From NCBI RefSeq assembly GCF_010233585.1, contig NZ_CP045997.1, forward strand, positions 5,461,284 through 5,525,283: a stretch of 64,000 nt of DNA, written 5' to 3'. The position numbers and the translations under genes were made by a program. The notes under the pieces were generated by a model that saw only the letters and a list, made by a program, of their open reading frames with translations, searched no databases and was not told the DNA's origin. Shown in pieces: positions 24,934 through 33,579 of this stretch. Source of the stretch: Spirosoma endbachense. GTDB lineage: Bacteria; Bacteroidota; Bacteroidia; Cytophagales; Spirosomataceae. Position 1 is the stretch's first letter, and the number at the start of each line of letters is the position of its first letter.

Positions 24934-27196
24934 TTGATTTTGACGTTGGTGTATGGCTCTTTTCGGCTACTGAATCGATCGGGATCAATACGTTAGTTTC
25001 GGGAAAGTAAGCCGCTGTGCAGCCACGTGGAATGTTGTAGGGAACAACGATAAAACGATGAGCTGTCCGCTGTTGACCGCCATAATGACTGTTCAGATCC
25101 ACAACCTGTTTTTCCTGTAAACCTAAGTTGGCAATATCGTCGGAATTCATAAAGAGTACCCGCCGTTCGTTATAAATGCCCCGGTAACGGTCGTCGTTGC
25201 CGTATACGGTCGTATTGAACTGGTCATGGCTGCGCACGGTCATCAACAGCAGTTCGCCGGGTTGTAGCTCGTGCTGCGTGGGTGTATTGATCGTGAAATG
25301 CGCTTTACCGTCTTTTGTCTTAAACGTCCGGACTCGTGGCCCATTTGGAATATAAAAACCACCCGGTTTGCGAACCTGCTCGTTATACTTGTCGAAACCT
25401 GGAATGGTCTGCTCGATGAGGTCGCGAATGCGGTCATAATTGGCCGCAAGGCCGTCCCAATCTATGGTTGATTTGCCGTTTAGTGTTGCTTTCGCCAATT
25501 CGGCCACAATCGCTACTTCGCTTTTTAGATGGGTCGAAATCGGATCAAGCACCCCGTGCGACTGCGCTACCACCCCGGTTGTACTCTCACAGCTAATAAA
25601 TTGCTCGCCGGTTGCCTGCATATCGCGGTCGGTGCGACCAAGGCAGGGAAGAATCAGGGCCGTTTCGCCATGAATCAAGTGACTGCGGTTCAGCTTAGTT
25701 GAAACATGAACCGTTAGCTTACATTTTTTCAGGGCTTCGGCCGTATAGTTAGTGTCTGATACGGCCATCGAGAAGTTTCCGCCCATACCAAAAAATACTT
25801 TTGCTTTTCCTTCATGCATGGCCTGAACAGCGGCAACCGTATCATACCCATCTTGACGAGGTGGTTCAAAGTTGAAAACCCGCTTTAGCGAGTCTAAAAA
25901 TTCGGGTTTGGGCTTTTCCCAAATACCCATCGTACGGTCGCCCTGAACATTACTATGGCCCCGAATCGGGCTGGCACCACCGCCTTCGATACCAATGCTA
26001 CCCTTCAATAACAGCAAGTTAATTACCTCATTGATCGTATCGACAGCGTTGCGATGCTGGGTCAGCCCCATTGCCCAGCAGATGATCAGCTTTGGCGTAT
26101 ATTTGAATAAATCGACCGCTTCCTGAATCTGACTGACGGATAGGCCACACTGGGCGGCCAACTCGTTCAAATTGAACTGATCCAGACTCTTGATGAACGC
26201 GTCATAGCCCGCCGTATACTGATTAATAAAATTCTGATCCAGTACTTTTCCGGGTGCCGCTTTCTCTTCTTCCAGCAGAATTTTGCACATGGCCTTCATC
26301 AGGGCGAGATCGGAGTTGATGCGTACCTGAAGGAACAGATCGGTTAATTTTTCTCCGCCAAATAGCACATCCCGAACGCTTTGCGGGTATTTGAACGCTA
26401 ACAGACCTGCCTCATGCAACGGATTGACGGCGATGATTTTGCATCCGTTTCGTTTTGCCTGTTCCAGCGGGGTGAGCATCCGGGGGGCATTGGTGCCCGG
26501 ATTCTGGCCGATTATCATAATGACATCGGCCTTCTCATAATCCTCGTATTTGACCGATGCCTTTCCCAGACCAAGTGTTTCGGCCAGGGCTACACTGGTC
26601 GATTCGTGGCACATGTTCGAACAGTCGGGCATATTGTTGGTGCCAAACATCCGAACAAATAACTGGTAGAGAAATGCTGCTTCGTTGCTGGTGCGGCCCG
26701 ATGTATAGAAAATAGCTTCGTCGGGAGAATCGAGCGCATTGAGCTGATTACCAATTAGCTGAAAAGCATCTGTCCAGCTAACTGGGGTATAATGAGTCGC
26801 TCCCGGACGGAGAATCAAGGGCTGGGTTAATCGGCCCTGTTGCCCCAGCCAGAGGTCATTTTTTTCGAGCAACTCATTCACCGAGTACCGTTGAAACAGC
26901 ACAGGCGAGGCCGTATGTTTGGTCATTACCTCATCGGCAACCGCTTTGGCGCCACTTTCGCAATACTCGGCCACGCTGGACCGCTGACCGTCGGGGTCGG
27001 GCCAGGCGCAGGATGGGCAATCGAATCCATCCTTCTGGTTCAGGTTAACAAGGGCTTTCCAGCCGCGAGCCAACCCTGTGCCATGCAGAATATGTTCAAA
27101 CGATTTAACGACAGCCGGTATGCCTGCCGCTTCCGTATAAGGTTTTCCGATTTCGAGATCACCGGTGAGGTCTTCGGGGGGCGTGTTCTGGTTCAT
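24905..27196 (-). CDS. FdhF/YdeP family molybdopterin oxidoreductase
   Basis: 763 residues from the ATG at 27196, immediately (1 nt) after the stop of the upstream App1 gene, so the earlier TTG start was not used. Typical molybdopterin oxidoreductase: N-terminal DGFDCPSCAWPDP with paired Cys, FYTSGRTSNEAAFLYQLFVR and NNMPDCSNMCHESTSVAL, ADVIMIIGQNPGTNAPR, and a C-terminal molydopterin dinucleotide-binding domain (LLMTVRSHDQFNTTVYG ... NSDDIANLG). Family members (E. coli YdeP is linked with acid resistance) have an uncertain electron donor and substrate. The 3' end overlaps the convergent LytS kinase by 29 nt. Second gene of an operon with the lipid phosphatase 27198..28271. Confidence 0.9.
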   Translation of the reverse strand: MNQNTPPEDLTGDLEIGKPYTEAAGIPAVVKSFEHILHGTGLARGWKALVNLNQKDGFDCPSCAWPDPDGQRSSVAEYCESGAKAVADEVMTKHTASPVLFQRYSVNELLEKNDLWLGQQGRLTQPLILRPGATHYTPVSWTDAFQLIGNQLNALDSPDEAIFYTSGRTSNEAAFLYQLFVRMFGTNNMPDCSNMCHESTSVALAETLGLGKASVKYEDYEKADVIMIIGQNPGTNAPRMLTPLEQAKRNGCKIIAVNPLHEAGLLAFKYPQSVRDVLFGGEKLTDLFLQVRINSDLALMKAMCKILLEEEKAAPGKVLDQNFINQYTAGYDAFIKSLDQFNLNELAAQCGLSVSQIQEAVDLFKYTPKLIICWAMGLTQHRNAVDTINEVINLLLLKGSIGIEGGGASPIRGHSNVQGDRTMGIWEKPKPEFLDSLKRVFNFEPPRQDGYDTVAAVQAMHEGKAKVFFGMGGNFSMAVSDTNYTAEALKKCKLTVHVSTKLNRSHLIHGETALILPCLGRTDRDMQATGEQFISCESTTGVVAQSHGVLDPISTHLKSEVAIVAELAKATLNGKSTIDWDGLAANYDRIRDLIEQTIPGFDKYNEQVRKPGGFYIPNGPRVRTFKTKDGKAHFTINTPTQHELQPGELLLMTVRSHDQFNTTVYGNDDRYRGIYNERRVLFMNSDDIANLGLQEKQVVDLNSHYGGQQRTAHRFIVVPYNIPRGCTAAYFPETNVLIPIDSVAEKSHTPTSKSIIVTVTPTN

Positions 27197-27197
27197 A

Positions 27198-28271
27198 TTA
27201 GGAGGCAACTAACCCAATTTTTACGGAATGCTGATGCGCTTCGTTACTGTTAGAAAAATAGCAGCATGACACACCCATCGCTTCAATCTTATCGACAAGA
27301 GCCAGTGTCTGAGGCTGTTTTTTAGGGTGAATCCGCCGGATATATACACAACGAATCTGCGCCGGAAAATGCCTTACGATCGACTCATAAATTACCGGGT
27401 CCTGCTGCGAATCATCTCCCAGTAAAATAAACTGTTGAACCGGATATGTTTCAATAATTCGAACAATTCGTTCAAATTTTGTCAGGTGTTTGGTTTTGCC
27501 AGTTTGTAAAACCTGCGCTAATTGCTTTAGCTGGCTCAATAGATAAACTCCTTCGGGCAGGCCGTTTTTTCGGGAAAACTCCAGAATGTAATCGTACAGA
27601 TTCCATTCACTGCTCGACACATAAAAAAATGGGTTTGTGACGCCAGGGCCACTAGCGGCTTCACTTAATAATTGATAATGAGCAACAACTCCCTCAAAAG
27701 GCTCCCGGCTGTGTGCATTTTCGGTCAGAAGTACCATCAACCGCTTGGTGATGGTGGCTGAATGTGAAATCAGAAACGTATCGTCGATGTCGGAGATACA
27801 GATGAAACGGGTAGGATGTGGAATCAGAACTTTGCCATCACCTTCGGCCAGGACTGTTTCGGGCGAAATCATTTGTGACAGCAATTCTGCCCGAACTGAG
27901 TGCCAGCCGGGCGATAGTGGTTGCTGCAAGGGCAGGTCGAGCCTGAAATAGCCATCGGGATCCGTTTGTGTCTGGGCCGTCTGCTCACCATAATGAACCC
28001 GAATGGTTGCCCTGGGATATGGTTTTACCAGAAATAACCGGATGACTGCCAGGAGATTTACCAGCGGGCTATCCCTGAATTTTTTTCGGGGGATGGCACT
28101 CCGCCGAAATACCTGGCCGTGAATCATTAACTTGTGATCATTACCGAAACCACGATAAATCTTCACAATGGGTTGATCGGATAGCCGGAGCCAGGTTAAG
28201 AATTGCCGATTTATCTTACCCTTCAGGCTTAAATTTTGTTTACTACTTACTGGATGTCGCTTCCTGTTCAT
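27198..28271 (-). CDS. App1-family (DUF2183) phosphatidate phosphatase-like
   Basis: 357 residues. A HAD-like phosphatase core: FICISDIDDTFLISH with Asp161 and Asp163 (DxDxT), followed by YVSSSEWNLYDYILEF and QQFILLGDDSQQDPVIY. The DUF2183 family includes yeast App1, a phosphatidic acid phosphatase giving diacylglycerol. N-terminal part (about 1-150) is a basic, beta-rich region with PYPRATIRVHYGEQTAQTQTDPDG. It is the first gene of a tight operon with YdeP and is divergent from the lipid kinase 28320..29183, 48 nt away. Function by homology; the lipid substrate is inferred. Confidence 0.85.
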   Translation of the reverse strand: MNRKRHPVSSKQNLSLKGKINRQFLTWLRLSDQPIVKIYRGFGNDHKLMIHGQVFRRSAIPRKKFRDSPLVNLLAVIRLFLVKPYPRATIRVHYGEQTAQTQTDPDGYFRLDLPLQQPLSPGWHSVRAELLSQMISPETVLAEGDGKVLIPHPTRFICISDIDDTFLISHSATITKRLMVLLTENAHSREPFEGVVAHYQLLSEAASGPGVTNPFFYVSSSEWNLYDYILEFSRKNGLPEGVYLLSQLKQLAQVLQTGKTKHLTKFERIVRIIETYPVQQFILLGDDSQQDPVIYESIVRHFPAQIRCVYIRRIHPKKQPQTLALVDKIEAMGVSCCYFSNSNEAHQHSVKIGLVAS

Positions 28272-28274
28272 AAC

Positions 28275-28287
28275 GTATCAGTGATAC
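28275..28287. promoter_or_regulatory. 13-bp palindrome GTATCAGTGATAC
   Basis: Perfect palindrome (arms GTATCA / TGATAC, centre G) four nt upstream of the App1 ATG and 33 nt before the lipid kinase start, in the 48-nt divergent intergenic region. It is positioned to control both directions. No family assigned. Confidence 0.35.
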
Positions 28288-28319
28288 ACGCCACATATAA
28301 CCTGTAATCTGCTCAGAAG

Positions 28320-29183
28320 TTGGTCTTTTTATTCGCAATTAATCCAGTTTCTGGTGGCAAAGCCAAAACGGACTGGGAAACTGGTATTAATAATTACTTC
28401 ACGAATTCATCCCACGATGCTGAGCTTTTATACCTCGATGGCAAAACCGATGAAGACAGATTACGTCAGAAACTTAATCAGCTAAAGCCTGATCGTGTGG
28501 TTGCAGTGGGTGGCGACGGGACGATTAAATTCGTGGCCGAACAATTACTGGGAACAACAATTCCGCTGGGCGTTTTGCCCGCGGGATCGGCCAATGGAAT
28601 GGCCCGTGAGCTTGGTATTCCGCCCAATATTGAAGGGGGCCTCAATGTACTCATTAACGGAGTGCTGAAACCGACCGACGTTATTGCCGTGAACGGTGAT
28701 ATCTGTCTGCATCTGGCTGATATCGGCCTGAATGCCCAATTGGTTAAACATTATCAGCAATATAATCTTCGCGGCAAGCTCGGCTACCTTCGTGGGGTTG
28801 TAAATGTATTGCAAAAACGCCGATTGCTTCGGGTTGAAATTAACCTCGGCGATGAATGTATTTCGCGGGCGGCTTTCATGATTGTGCTGGCCAATGCACG
28901 CATGTATGGTACGGGAGCCGTTATTAATCCCGATGGCGACCCCTTCGATGGGCAGTTTGAGGTCGTCATTTTTCGACGTTTATCCTTCTGGGAAATCCTG
29001 AAATTGTTCTGGCGGTATCAGCCTTTCGATCCGAAAAAGATTGAAATCTTACCGGCTACATCCATAACCATTGCAACCCATCGAAAAGCCTATTTTCAGA
29101 TCGATGGTGAGTACATTGGCCGGATAACCGAACTGAAAGCTGAAATCCGGCCGGGCGTGCTGACGTTGATTGTACCGGAATAA
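28320..29183 (+). CDS. diacylglycerol kinase family lipid kinase
   Basis: 287 residues, DAGK_cat/YegS-type: LFAINPVSGGKAK, the nucleotide-binding GGDGT (64-68) in VVAVGGDGTIKFVAEQ, and GVLPAGSANGMARELGIP; a C-terminal domain ending EIRPGVLTLIVPE. It phosphorylates a lipid (diacylglycerol or a sphingoid base) with ATP. The start must be TTG at 28320: a stop codon lies five codons upstream and no ATG precedes the core. Divergent from the App1 phosphatase, which catalyses the reverse type of reaction on phosphatidate. Peripheral membrane association is likely. Confidence 0.9.
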   Translation: MVFLFAINPVSGGKAKTDWETGINNYFTNSSHDAELLYLDGKTDEDRLRQKLNQLKPDRVVAVGGDGTIKFVAEQLLGTTIPLGVLPAGSANGMARELGIPPNIEGGLNVLINGVLKPTDVIAVNGDICLHLADIGLNAQLVKHYQQYNLRGKLGYLRGVVNVLQKRRLLRVEINLGDECISRAAFMIVLANARMYGTGAVINPDGDPFDGQFEVVIFRRLSFWEILKLFWRYQPFDPKKIEILPATSITIATHRKAYFQIDGEYIGRITELKAEIRPGVLTLIVPE

Positions 29184-29263
29184 AAACGTTAGCGTAATAA
29201 GTTCAGGCCTAATAGCACGATGCTGCTGGGCTTAAACTTACTATGCTATACACGGCATTTTGT

Positions 29264-29283
29264 AGCCAATCAAATCATTGGCT
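29264..29283 (+). terminator. short hairpin after the lipid kinase
   Basis: AGCCAAT-CAAATC-ATTGGCT followed by TTACTTTT, just before the stop of the convergent cytochrome gene. Weak but well placed. Confidence 0.45.
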
Positions 29284-30270
29284 TTACTTTTCCGCCAGCT
29301 GGACTTCGGCCTGCTTCTGCGCTATGTTATTATTTAGCCGGGGAATGGTTTTTAAATAGTCATAGATGGCTGCTATTTCACGGTCGCTTAATGAGGGGCG
29401 GGGCACCATAGGATAGCGAAATACGCTTCCATCGGGCCGAACACCGGTTTTTACGGCTCGAATAAACTGTTCTTTCGTGTATTTTTTGCCAATTCCGGTC
29501 TGCTCATCGAACGTCAGATTGGCTGAAAATATCGTTTTTCCTGCCTCATCGGTAAATTTGCTGCCTCCGGCAAAATACCCCTTCGTACGTTCTGGATGTA
29601 CCTTATCGAGGTCTAAATAATCGGCCGAGTGACAGCCATAACAATCGGCAACGGCTGTTGCTACATAGCGGCCAACAGCCACCGGTTTTGTACTGTCGGG
29701 CATCGGGATGGAGTGGTTCGGAAAATCGCCCGGTTGAAGGATTGTCCAGGCCAACATTTTGGCTACAAAACTATATTCAGCAGGCGGAGCTTCCGTTTTA
29801 GAGGCTTGTACCGGAAACCGGTCTGACCGCAACCAGGCCACCACTGATTTCATATCTTCGTCGGCCATCAGGTTGTACTGAGGCATGAAAGCAGTTGTAC
29901 CATTAGGCCGGATTCCTGTTCGTAAAAAATAGATAAGCTGGCCGTCTGTCCAGTTGCCTATGCCTTTTTCCTTGTCCTTGGTGATATTGCGTGAATAAAC
30001 CTTCCCGAAAATAGCGGGTAACTCATCCAGTCGTTTGCCGGTCAGACGATTGTTATTATCAGCGTGGCAACTAATGCATTGCAAATGGGCGATAACTTCC
30101 CCACGCTGAATCCTGGCTTCTGTCGATTCGACCTGAATGGTGGGCGCAACGGGTGGATCATAAGTGCGGGGTGGGGTTATCGCGACGTATGCGCAGAAAC
30201 CAGCAACCAGGAGCAGGACCAAACCGAATCCCTGCCCGATTCGTTTAAAAATTTTTTTAGCCGTTTTCAC
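29284..30270 (-). CDS. membrane-anchored diheme cytochrome c
   Basis: 328 residues. N-terminal anchor (GFGLVLLLVAGFCAYVAI) then two cytochrome c domains: first heme CISCHADN, second CYGCHSAD, with methionine candidates in FMPQYNLMADED and FRYPMVPRPSLSD. The layout matches c-type cytochrome subunits of membrane dehydrogenase complexes (alcohol/aldehyde dehydrogenase cytochrome subunits), but no dehydrogenase is adjacent. Start codon is GTG (30268..30270). The N-terminus is poly-basic (KTAKKIFKRIGQ), which fits an inward-out anchor. Location: periplasmic, membrane-tethered. Confidence 0.88.
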   Translation of the reverse strand: MKTAKKIFKRIGQGFGLVLLLVAGFCAYVAITPPRTYDPPVAPTIQVESTEARIQRGEVIAHLQCISCHADNNNRLTGKRLDELPAIFGKVYSRNITKDKEKGIGNWTDGQLIYFLRTGIRPNGTTAFMPQYNLMADEDMKSVVAWLRSDRFPVQASKTEAPPAEYSFVAKMLAWTILQPGDFPNHSIPMPDSTKPVAVGRYVATAVADCYGCHSADYLDLDKVHPERTKGYFAGGSKFTDEAGKTIFSANLTFDEQTGIGKKYTKEQFIRAVKTGVRPDGSVFRYPMVPRPSLSDREIAAIYDYLKTIPRLNNNIAQKQAEVQLAEK

Positions 30271-30450
30271 AAGATGTCAATCGTATTGTTCGATGCCGGA
30301 GCAGTTGTTTACTGCCCGAAATTCATGACCGAGACTCGTTGGACAAGTGCTATTTAGGGTGAAACGACACGAAAGGCTGACAAAACGAAAAAAATCTACC
30401 TTAAAACGGACGCATAAATCAGTGTCTGAGATAGGTACAGTGGTGATGTG
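30271..30450. other. intergenic, start of a 578-base gap
   Basis: The gap 30271..30848 holds two hairpins (30451..30474 and 30492..30516) and otherwise no gene. The 65-codon minus-strand frame around 30277..30474 overlaps the hairpin and is not credible. Confidence 0.4.
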
Positions 30451-30474
30451 GTGTCGGTTTCTCAAAACCGACAC
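30451..30474. repeat. palindromic repeat, family 2 copy A
   Basis: Arms GTGTCGGTTT and AAACCGACAC around CTCA, with left flank GATGTG. The same block is the core of the perfect 68-bp palindrome at 34221..34288, in opposite orientation (loop TGAG). Confidence 0.7.
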
Positions 30475-30491
30475 AGCGGAGTGTCCTCGAA

Positions 30492-30516
30492 GAGGCCAGG
30501 TTTAGAACCTGACCTC
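30492..30516. repeat. hairpin GAGGCCAGGTT / AACCTGACCTC
   Basis: 25-nt hairpin with one mismatch, 18 nt after the family 2 palindrome, so the two form a composite structured block. Looks like another dispersed intergenic palindrome; I see only this copy. Confidence 0.5.
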
Positions 30517-30848
30517 ACGTCAATACTTGCTAAATGGAGTCGAAGAGGGTAACCATCTCCGCAATTTGACGGATTGAATCACACAGCAACGAGTCAATGC
30601 TTAATAGAAAAGATAAAAAATCGATCGAGTTCCTATGCCGATAAAAAATGCACCTTTGCGTGACAGATTAGGCATTTGTGTGCCTAGTCAATGATTCAGC
30701 AAGGGAAATCCCTACAGATTTATAGGCCCGTATTTTGACTTTTTCGACTTGAAGCGCGGAGAATGCAGTACACTTTTGCTTTGTTAATTGGATTCGTGCT
30801 AAATCCTGAAATGACCCACCTTTTTATAGTTATCAGAAAGTTAACACC

Positions 30849-31301
30849 ATGAAAGTCAGAATTGTACTTAGTTTGATTGGGGCAATGGCTACCTTATATG
30901 CTTGTAATACGAAGCAAACGCCCACACCCATTGTAGGAACCTGGGAGTTAGTTTCGGCAACGACTACAGAAAAAGATACAACGTTTTCTACGTTTGACCC
31001 GAAGCACAAAATGATTAAAATCATTAATGCGACGCACTTCGCTTTCTTAAATCACGCTATAAGTCCAGGTAAAGATTCTACGGCTGGTGAGTTCACTGCT
31101 GGAGGAGGGAAATATACATTAGTCGACAGTGTTTACACGGAGCATTTAGAGTACTTTAGTGATAAAGCATGGGAAAATAATAAATTCCAGTTTGTGGTAA
31201 AAATTGCCGGGGATACGCTGGTTCAAAAAGGCGTTGAAAAGGTTGATAAACTTGGTATTGATCGCATTATTATTGAAAAATATAAACGAGTTACGGACTA
31301 A
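30849..31301 (+). CDS. small lipoprotein, lipocalin-like
   Basis: 150 residues. Lipoprotein signal with MKVRIVLSLIGAMATLYACN (lipobox L-Y-A-C), then a short beta-rich domain starting IVGTWELVSATTTEKDTTFS, typical of Bacteroidota lipocalin-like/DUF4488-like lipoproteins. The GTWELVS motif begins a strand-rich barrel. Role unknown, anchored in the outer or inner membrane. Codon use is more AT-rich than in the housekeeping genes further left. A hairpin (31427..31454) lies downstream. Confidence 0.7.
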   Translation: MKVRIVLSLIGAMATLYACNTKQTPTPIVGTWELVSATTTEKDTTFSTFDPKHKMIKIINATHFAFLNHAISPGKDSTAGEFTAGGGKYTLVDSVYTEHLEYFSDKAWENNKFQFVVKIAGDTLVQKGVEKVDKLGIDRIIIEKYKRVTD

Positions 31302-31426
31302 CGTCGTCAATCGCAGGCGACGATAATAGGTCTGATCATCAGTGGCTTAGGACGTGCTGTTCGGCAATTATAGCCGGATCTGGTCAGGGAGCGCAAAACG
31401 TAACACACTTATTCACGAACTAATGG
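31302..31426. other. intergenic between lipoprotein and ArsR cassette
   Basis: Part of the 407-base gap 31302..31708, whose other contents are a hairpin (31427..31454), the tRNA-like sequence (31466..31537) and the ArsR control region (31625..31707). No gene seen. Confidence 0.4.
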
Positions 31427-31454
31427 AAGCCGGTAGGAGAGACCTTACCGGCTT
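31427..31454 (+). terminator. probable terminator AAGCCGGTA / TACCGGCTT
   Basis: Nine-base arms around a 10-nt loop, followed by ATTTGTTT. About 125 nt downstream of the lipoprotein stop and just before the tRNA-like sequence. Confidence 0.55.
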
Positions 31455-31465
31455 ATTTGTTTAAA

Positions 31466-31537
31466 TGGTCAACCATTGAGATTCGAACCTGCTACTGCCG
31501 AACCACAATCGGCCTCTCTTCCTTGAGCCACGGGGCA
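31466..31537 (-). tRNA. degenerate tRNA-His-like sequence (GTG anticodon)
   Basis: On the minus strand: acceptor-like TGCCCCG, T8, D-arm GCTC-AAGGAA-GAGA, anticodon arm GCCGA-TTGTGGT-TCGGC (perfect 5-bp stem, anticodon GTG, histidine), short variable region, and TTCGAAT as T loop. The 5' two thirds fits a tRNA well. The T stem (GCAGG against CTCAA) and the acceptor 3' side (no complement to TGCCCCG, although ACCA follows) do not pair. It is therefore most likely a tRNA remnant or a tRNA split by recombination in its T arm, not a working gene. It sits next to the ArsR cassette. Confidence 0.45.
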
Positions 31538-31624
31538 TCGAATCACGGCTCAAACGTAGACTAAGCGCTCTAATGGCAGTCATGTTATAATGTCTTGATA
31601 ATCAACAATATTTGCTGCTAATAG

Positions 31625-31707
31625 TACGCAAATTTTCATTAGAAAAATCGCAGAAAAATTTGCGTAGTTAAATGGCTACGCTTATATTTGTAGTCAAATA
31701 GCTACGC
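31625..31707 (+). promoter_or_regulatory. ArsR cassette promoter with twin operators
   Basis: Promoter TTTG (31659..31662), 20 nt, TATATTTG (31683..31690). Two near-identical imperfect palindromes flank the -7 element: GTAGTTAAATGGCTACGC (31664..31681) and GTAGTCAAATAGCTACGC (31690..31707), 26 bp apart. A 12-bp inverted repeat TACGCAAATTTT / AAAATTTGCGTA covers 31625..31666. The second operator ends one base before the ATG, so repression by the encoded ArsR protein is likely. The expected transcript leader is only about 12 nt. Confidence 0.75.
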
Positions 31708-31708
31708 A

Positions 31709-32032
31709 ATGAATTTAAGACGAGATGTATTCCAGGCCATAGCAGACCCGACAAGAAGGGCTATCCTTTTGTTGGTTGCTTCGCAATCCATGACAGCAGG
31801 CGCAATAGCCTCAAACTTTGACACGGCAAGACCGACAGTGTCAAAACACCTGCAAATTCTTACTGAGTGCGAATTGCTCGAACAAGAGCAAAACGGCAGA
31901 GAAATTTACTATCACTTTAATCCGAAAAAGATAAAAGAAATAGCAGATTTTATTGAGCCATTCCAAAAGATGTGGGATGATCGGTTTAATAAACTGGAAG
32001 CAGTAATGGGAAAATACAAAACGAAAGAATAG
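31709..32032 (+). CDS. ArsR/SmtB-family transcriptional regulator
   Basis: 107 residues, single winged-helix domain: [20 protein letters not shown], recognition helix region [20 protein letters not shown], wing [15 protein letters not shown]. No metal-binding ELCVCD motif, so it is the non-metal subgroup that is often linked to SRPBCC/AHSA1 genes. Predicted to repress its own operon through the palindromes at 31664..31707. First gene of a five-gene cassette: SRPBCC starts 6 nt after its stop. The ligand is unknown. Confidence 0.92.
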   Translation: MNLRRDVFQAIADPTRRAILLLVASQSMTAGAIASNFDTARPTVSKHLQILTECELLEQEQNGREIYYHFNPKKIKEIADFIEPFQKMWDDRFNKLEAVMGKYKTKE

Positions 32033-32038
32033 AATACT

Positions 32039-32530
32039 ATGGCGAGAAAAACAAAAATAGATGCCGAAGATGGCAAACAGGAAATAGTAATTACAAGGGA
32101 ATTTAATTTACCATTGGAATTACTATTTAGAGCGTATGTTGAGCCCGAAATTGTCGAGCAATGGATGGGGACAAAAGTGCTGAAACTTGACAATAAAAAG
32201 CACGGAAGCTGGCAATTTGAAACAACCGATGCGCAGGGAAACATAGTATTTCGCGCTAATGGGGTGATCCACGAGTTTAGCCCGAACCAGAAAATCACGC
32301 GGACATTCGAAATGGAGAATACGCCTTTTCCTGCTCAACTTGAATTTCTGGAATTCGAAAAACTCACTGACGATACCAGCAAACTCACGATACATGTTGT
32401 CTATAAAACGGTCGCACTCAGAGACCAACTACTGCAATTACCCTTTGCTCAAGGCATAAATATGGCTCATAACCGATTACAGGACGTTGTAAGCAACTTA
32501 ACAATAACACAGAATGACAAAGAGAAATAA
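32039..32530 (+). CDS. SRPBCC (AHSA1-like) domain protein
   Basis: 163 residues, START/Bet v1-like fold. N-terminal VITREFNLPLELLFRAYVEPEIVEQW is the hallmark of AHSA1-like bacterial proteins, with GSWQFETTDAQGNIVFRANG and NQKITRTFEMENTPFP following. Members bind small hydrophobic ligands; function is rarely known. The pairing with an upstream ArsR regulator is very common and is thought to reflect ligand-responsive control. Overlaps the next gene by 17 nt, so translation is coupled. AT-rich codons. Confidence 0.88.
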   Translation: MARKTKIDAEDGKQEIVITREFNLPLELLFRAYVEPEIVEQWMGTKVLKLDNKKHGSWQFETTDAQGNIVFRANGVIHEFSPNQKITRTFEMENTPFPAQLEFLEFEKLTDDTSKLTIHVVYKTVALRDQLLQLPFAQGINMAHNRLQDVVSNLTITQNDKEK

Positions 32531-32897
32531 AATCATCTATTGGATTTCCACCCTCTGGCTTGCCTTGGGAATGACATCAACCGGACTAGTGCAGTTATTA
32601 AAAATGGATGAGGAAGTAGATAAAATGACGCATTTAGGCTACCCTATCTATTTTTTGCCAATAATCGGTGTCTGGAAAATTTTGGGCGTTGTGGCCGTGC
32701 TTATTCCTAAATTCGCTTTACTCAAGGAATGGGCTTATGCTGGGTTTTTCTTTAGCATGTCGGGAGCGTTATTTTCACATATCATCTCGGGGAATTCCAT
32801 GAATAAACTATTCCCCCCGTTGTTATTGCTAACCCTGACGGTAGTGTCGTGGTATTTCAGACCTGCGGATCGGAAAATCACCCCAGTTTATCAATAA
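32514..32897 (+). CDS. DoxX-like membrane protein
   Basis: 127 residues with four predicted transmembrane helices: IIYWISTLWLALGMTSTGLV, YFLPIIGVWKILGVVAVLI, EWAYAGFFFSMSGALFSHII and PLLLLTLTVVSWYF. GVWKILGV and the overall length fit the DoxX_2/DoxX-like family. Inner membrane. Overlaps the SRPBCC gene by 17 nt. DoxX proteins have been tied to redox or thiosulfate metabolism, but this cassette type gives no clear substrate. Confidence 0.85.
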   Translation: MTKRNKIIYWISTLWLALGMTSTGLVQLLKMDEEVDKMTHLGYPIYFLPIIGVWKILGVVAVLIPKFALLKEWAYAGFFFSMSGALFSHIISGNSMNKLFPPLLLLTLTVVSWYFRPADRKITPVYQ

Positions 32898-32976
32898 ATG
32901 GATGAACGATTTCTATAATTAATTTGAAATCATTTCAGACTAATTGCATAATTATTTGAACAACAAAGGTGAAATT

Positions 32977-33552
<576 letters not shown>

Positions 33553-33579
33553 ATTTTGCAACTCAATAACAAAGGCAAA

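Noticed and set aside
31466..31537. A functional tRNA-His gene
   Set aside because: The acceptor and T stems do not pair, so it is listed as a degenerate tRNA-like sequence only.
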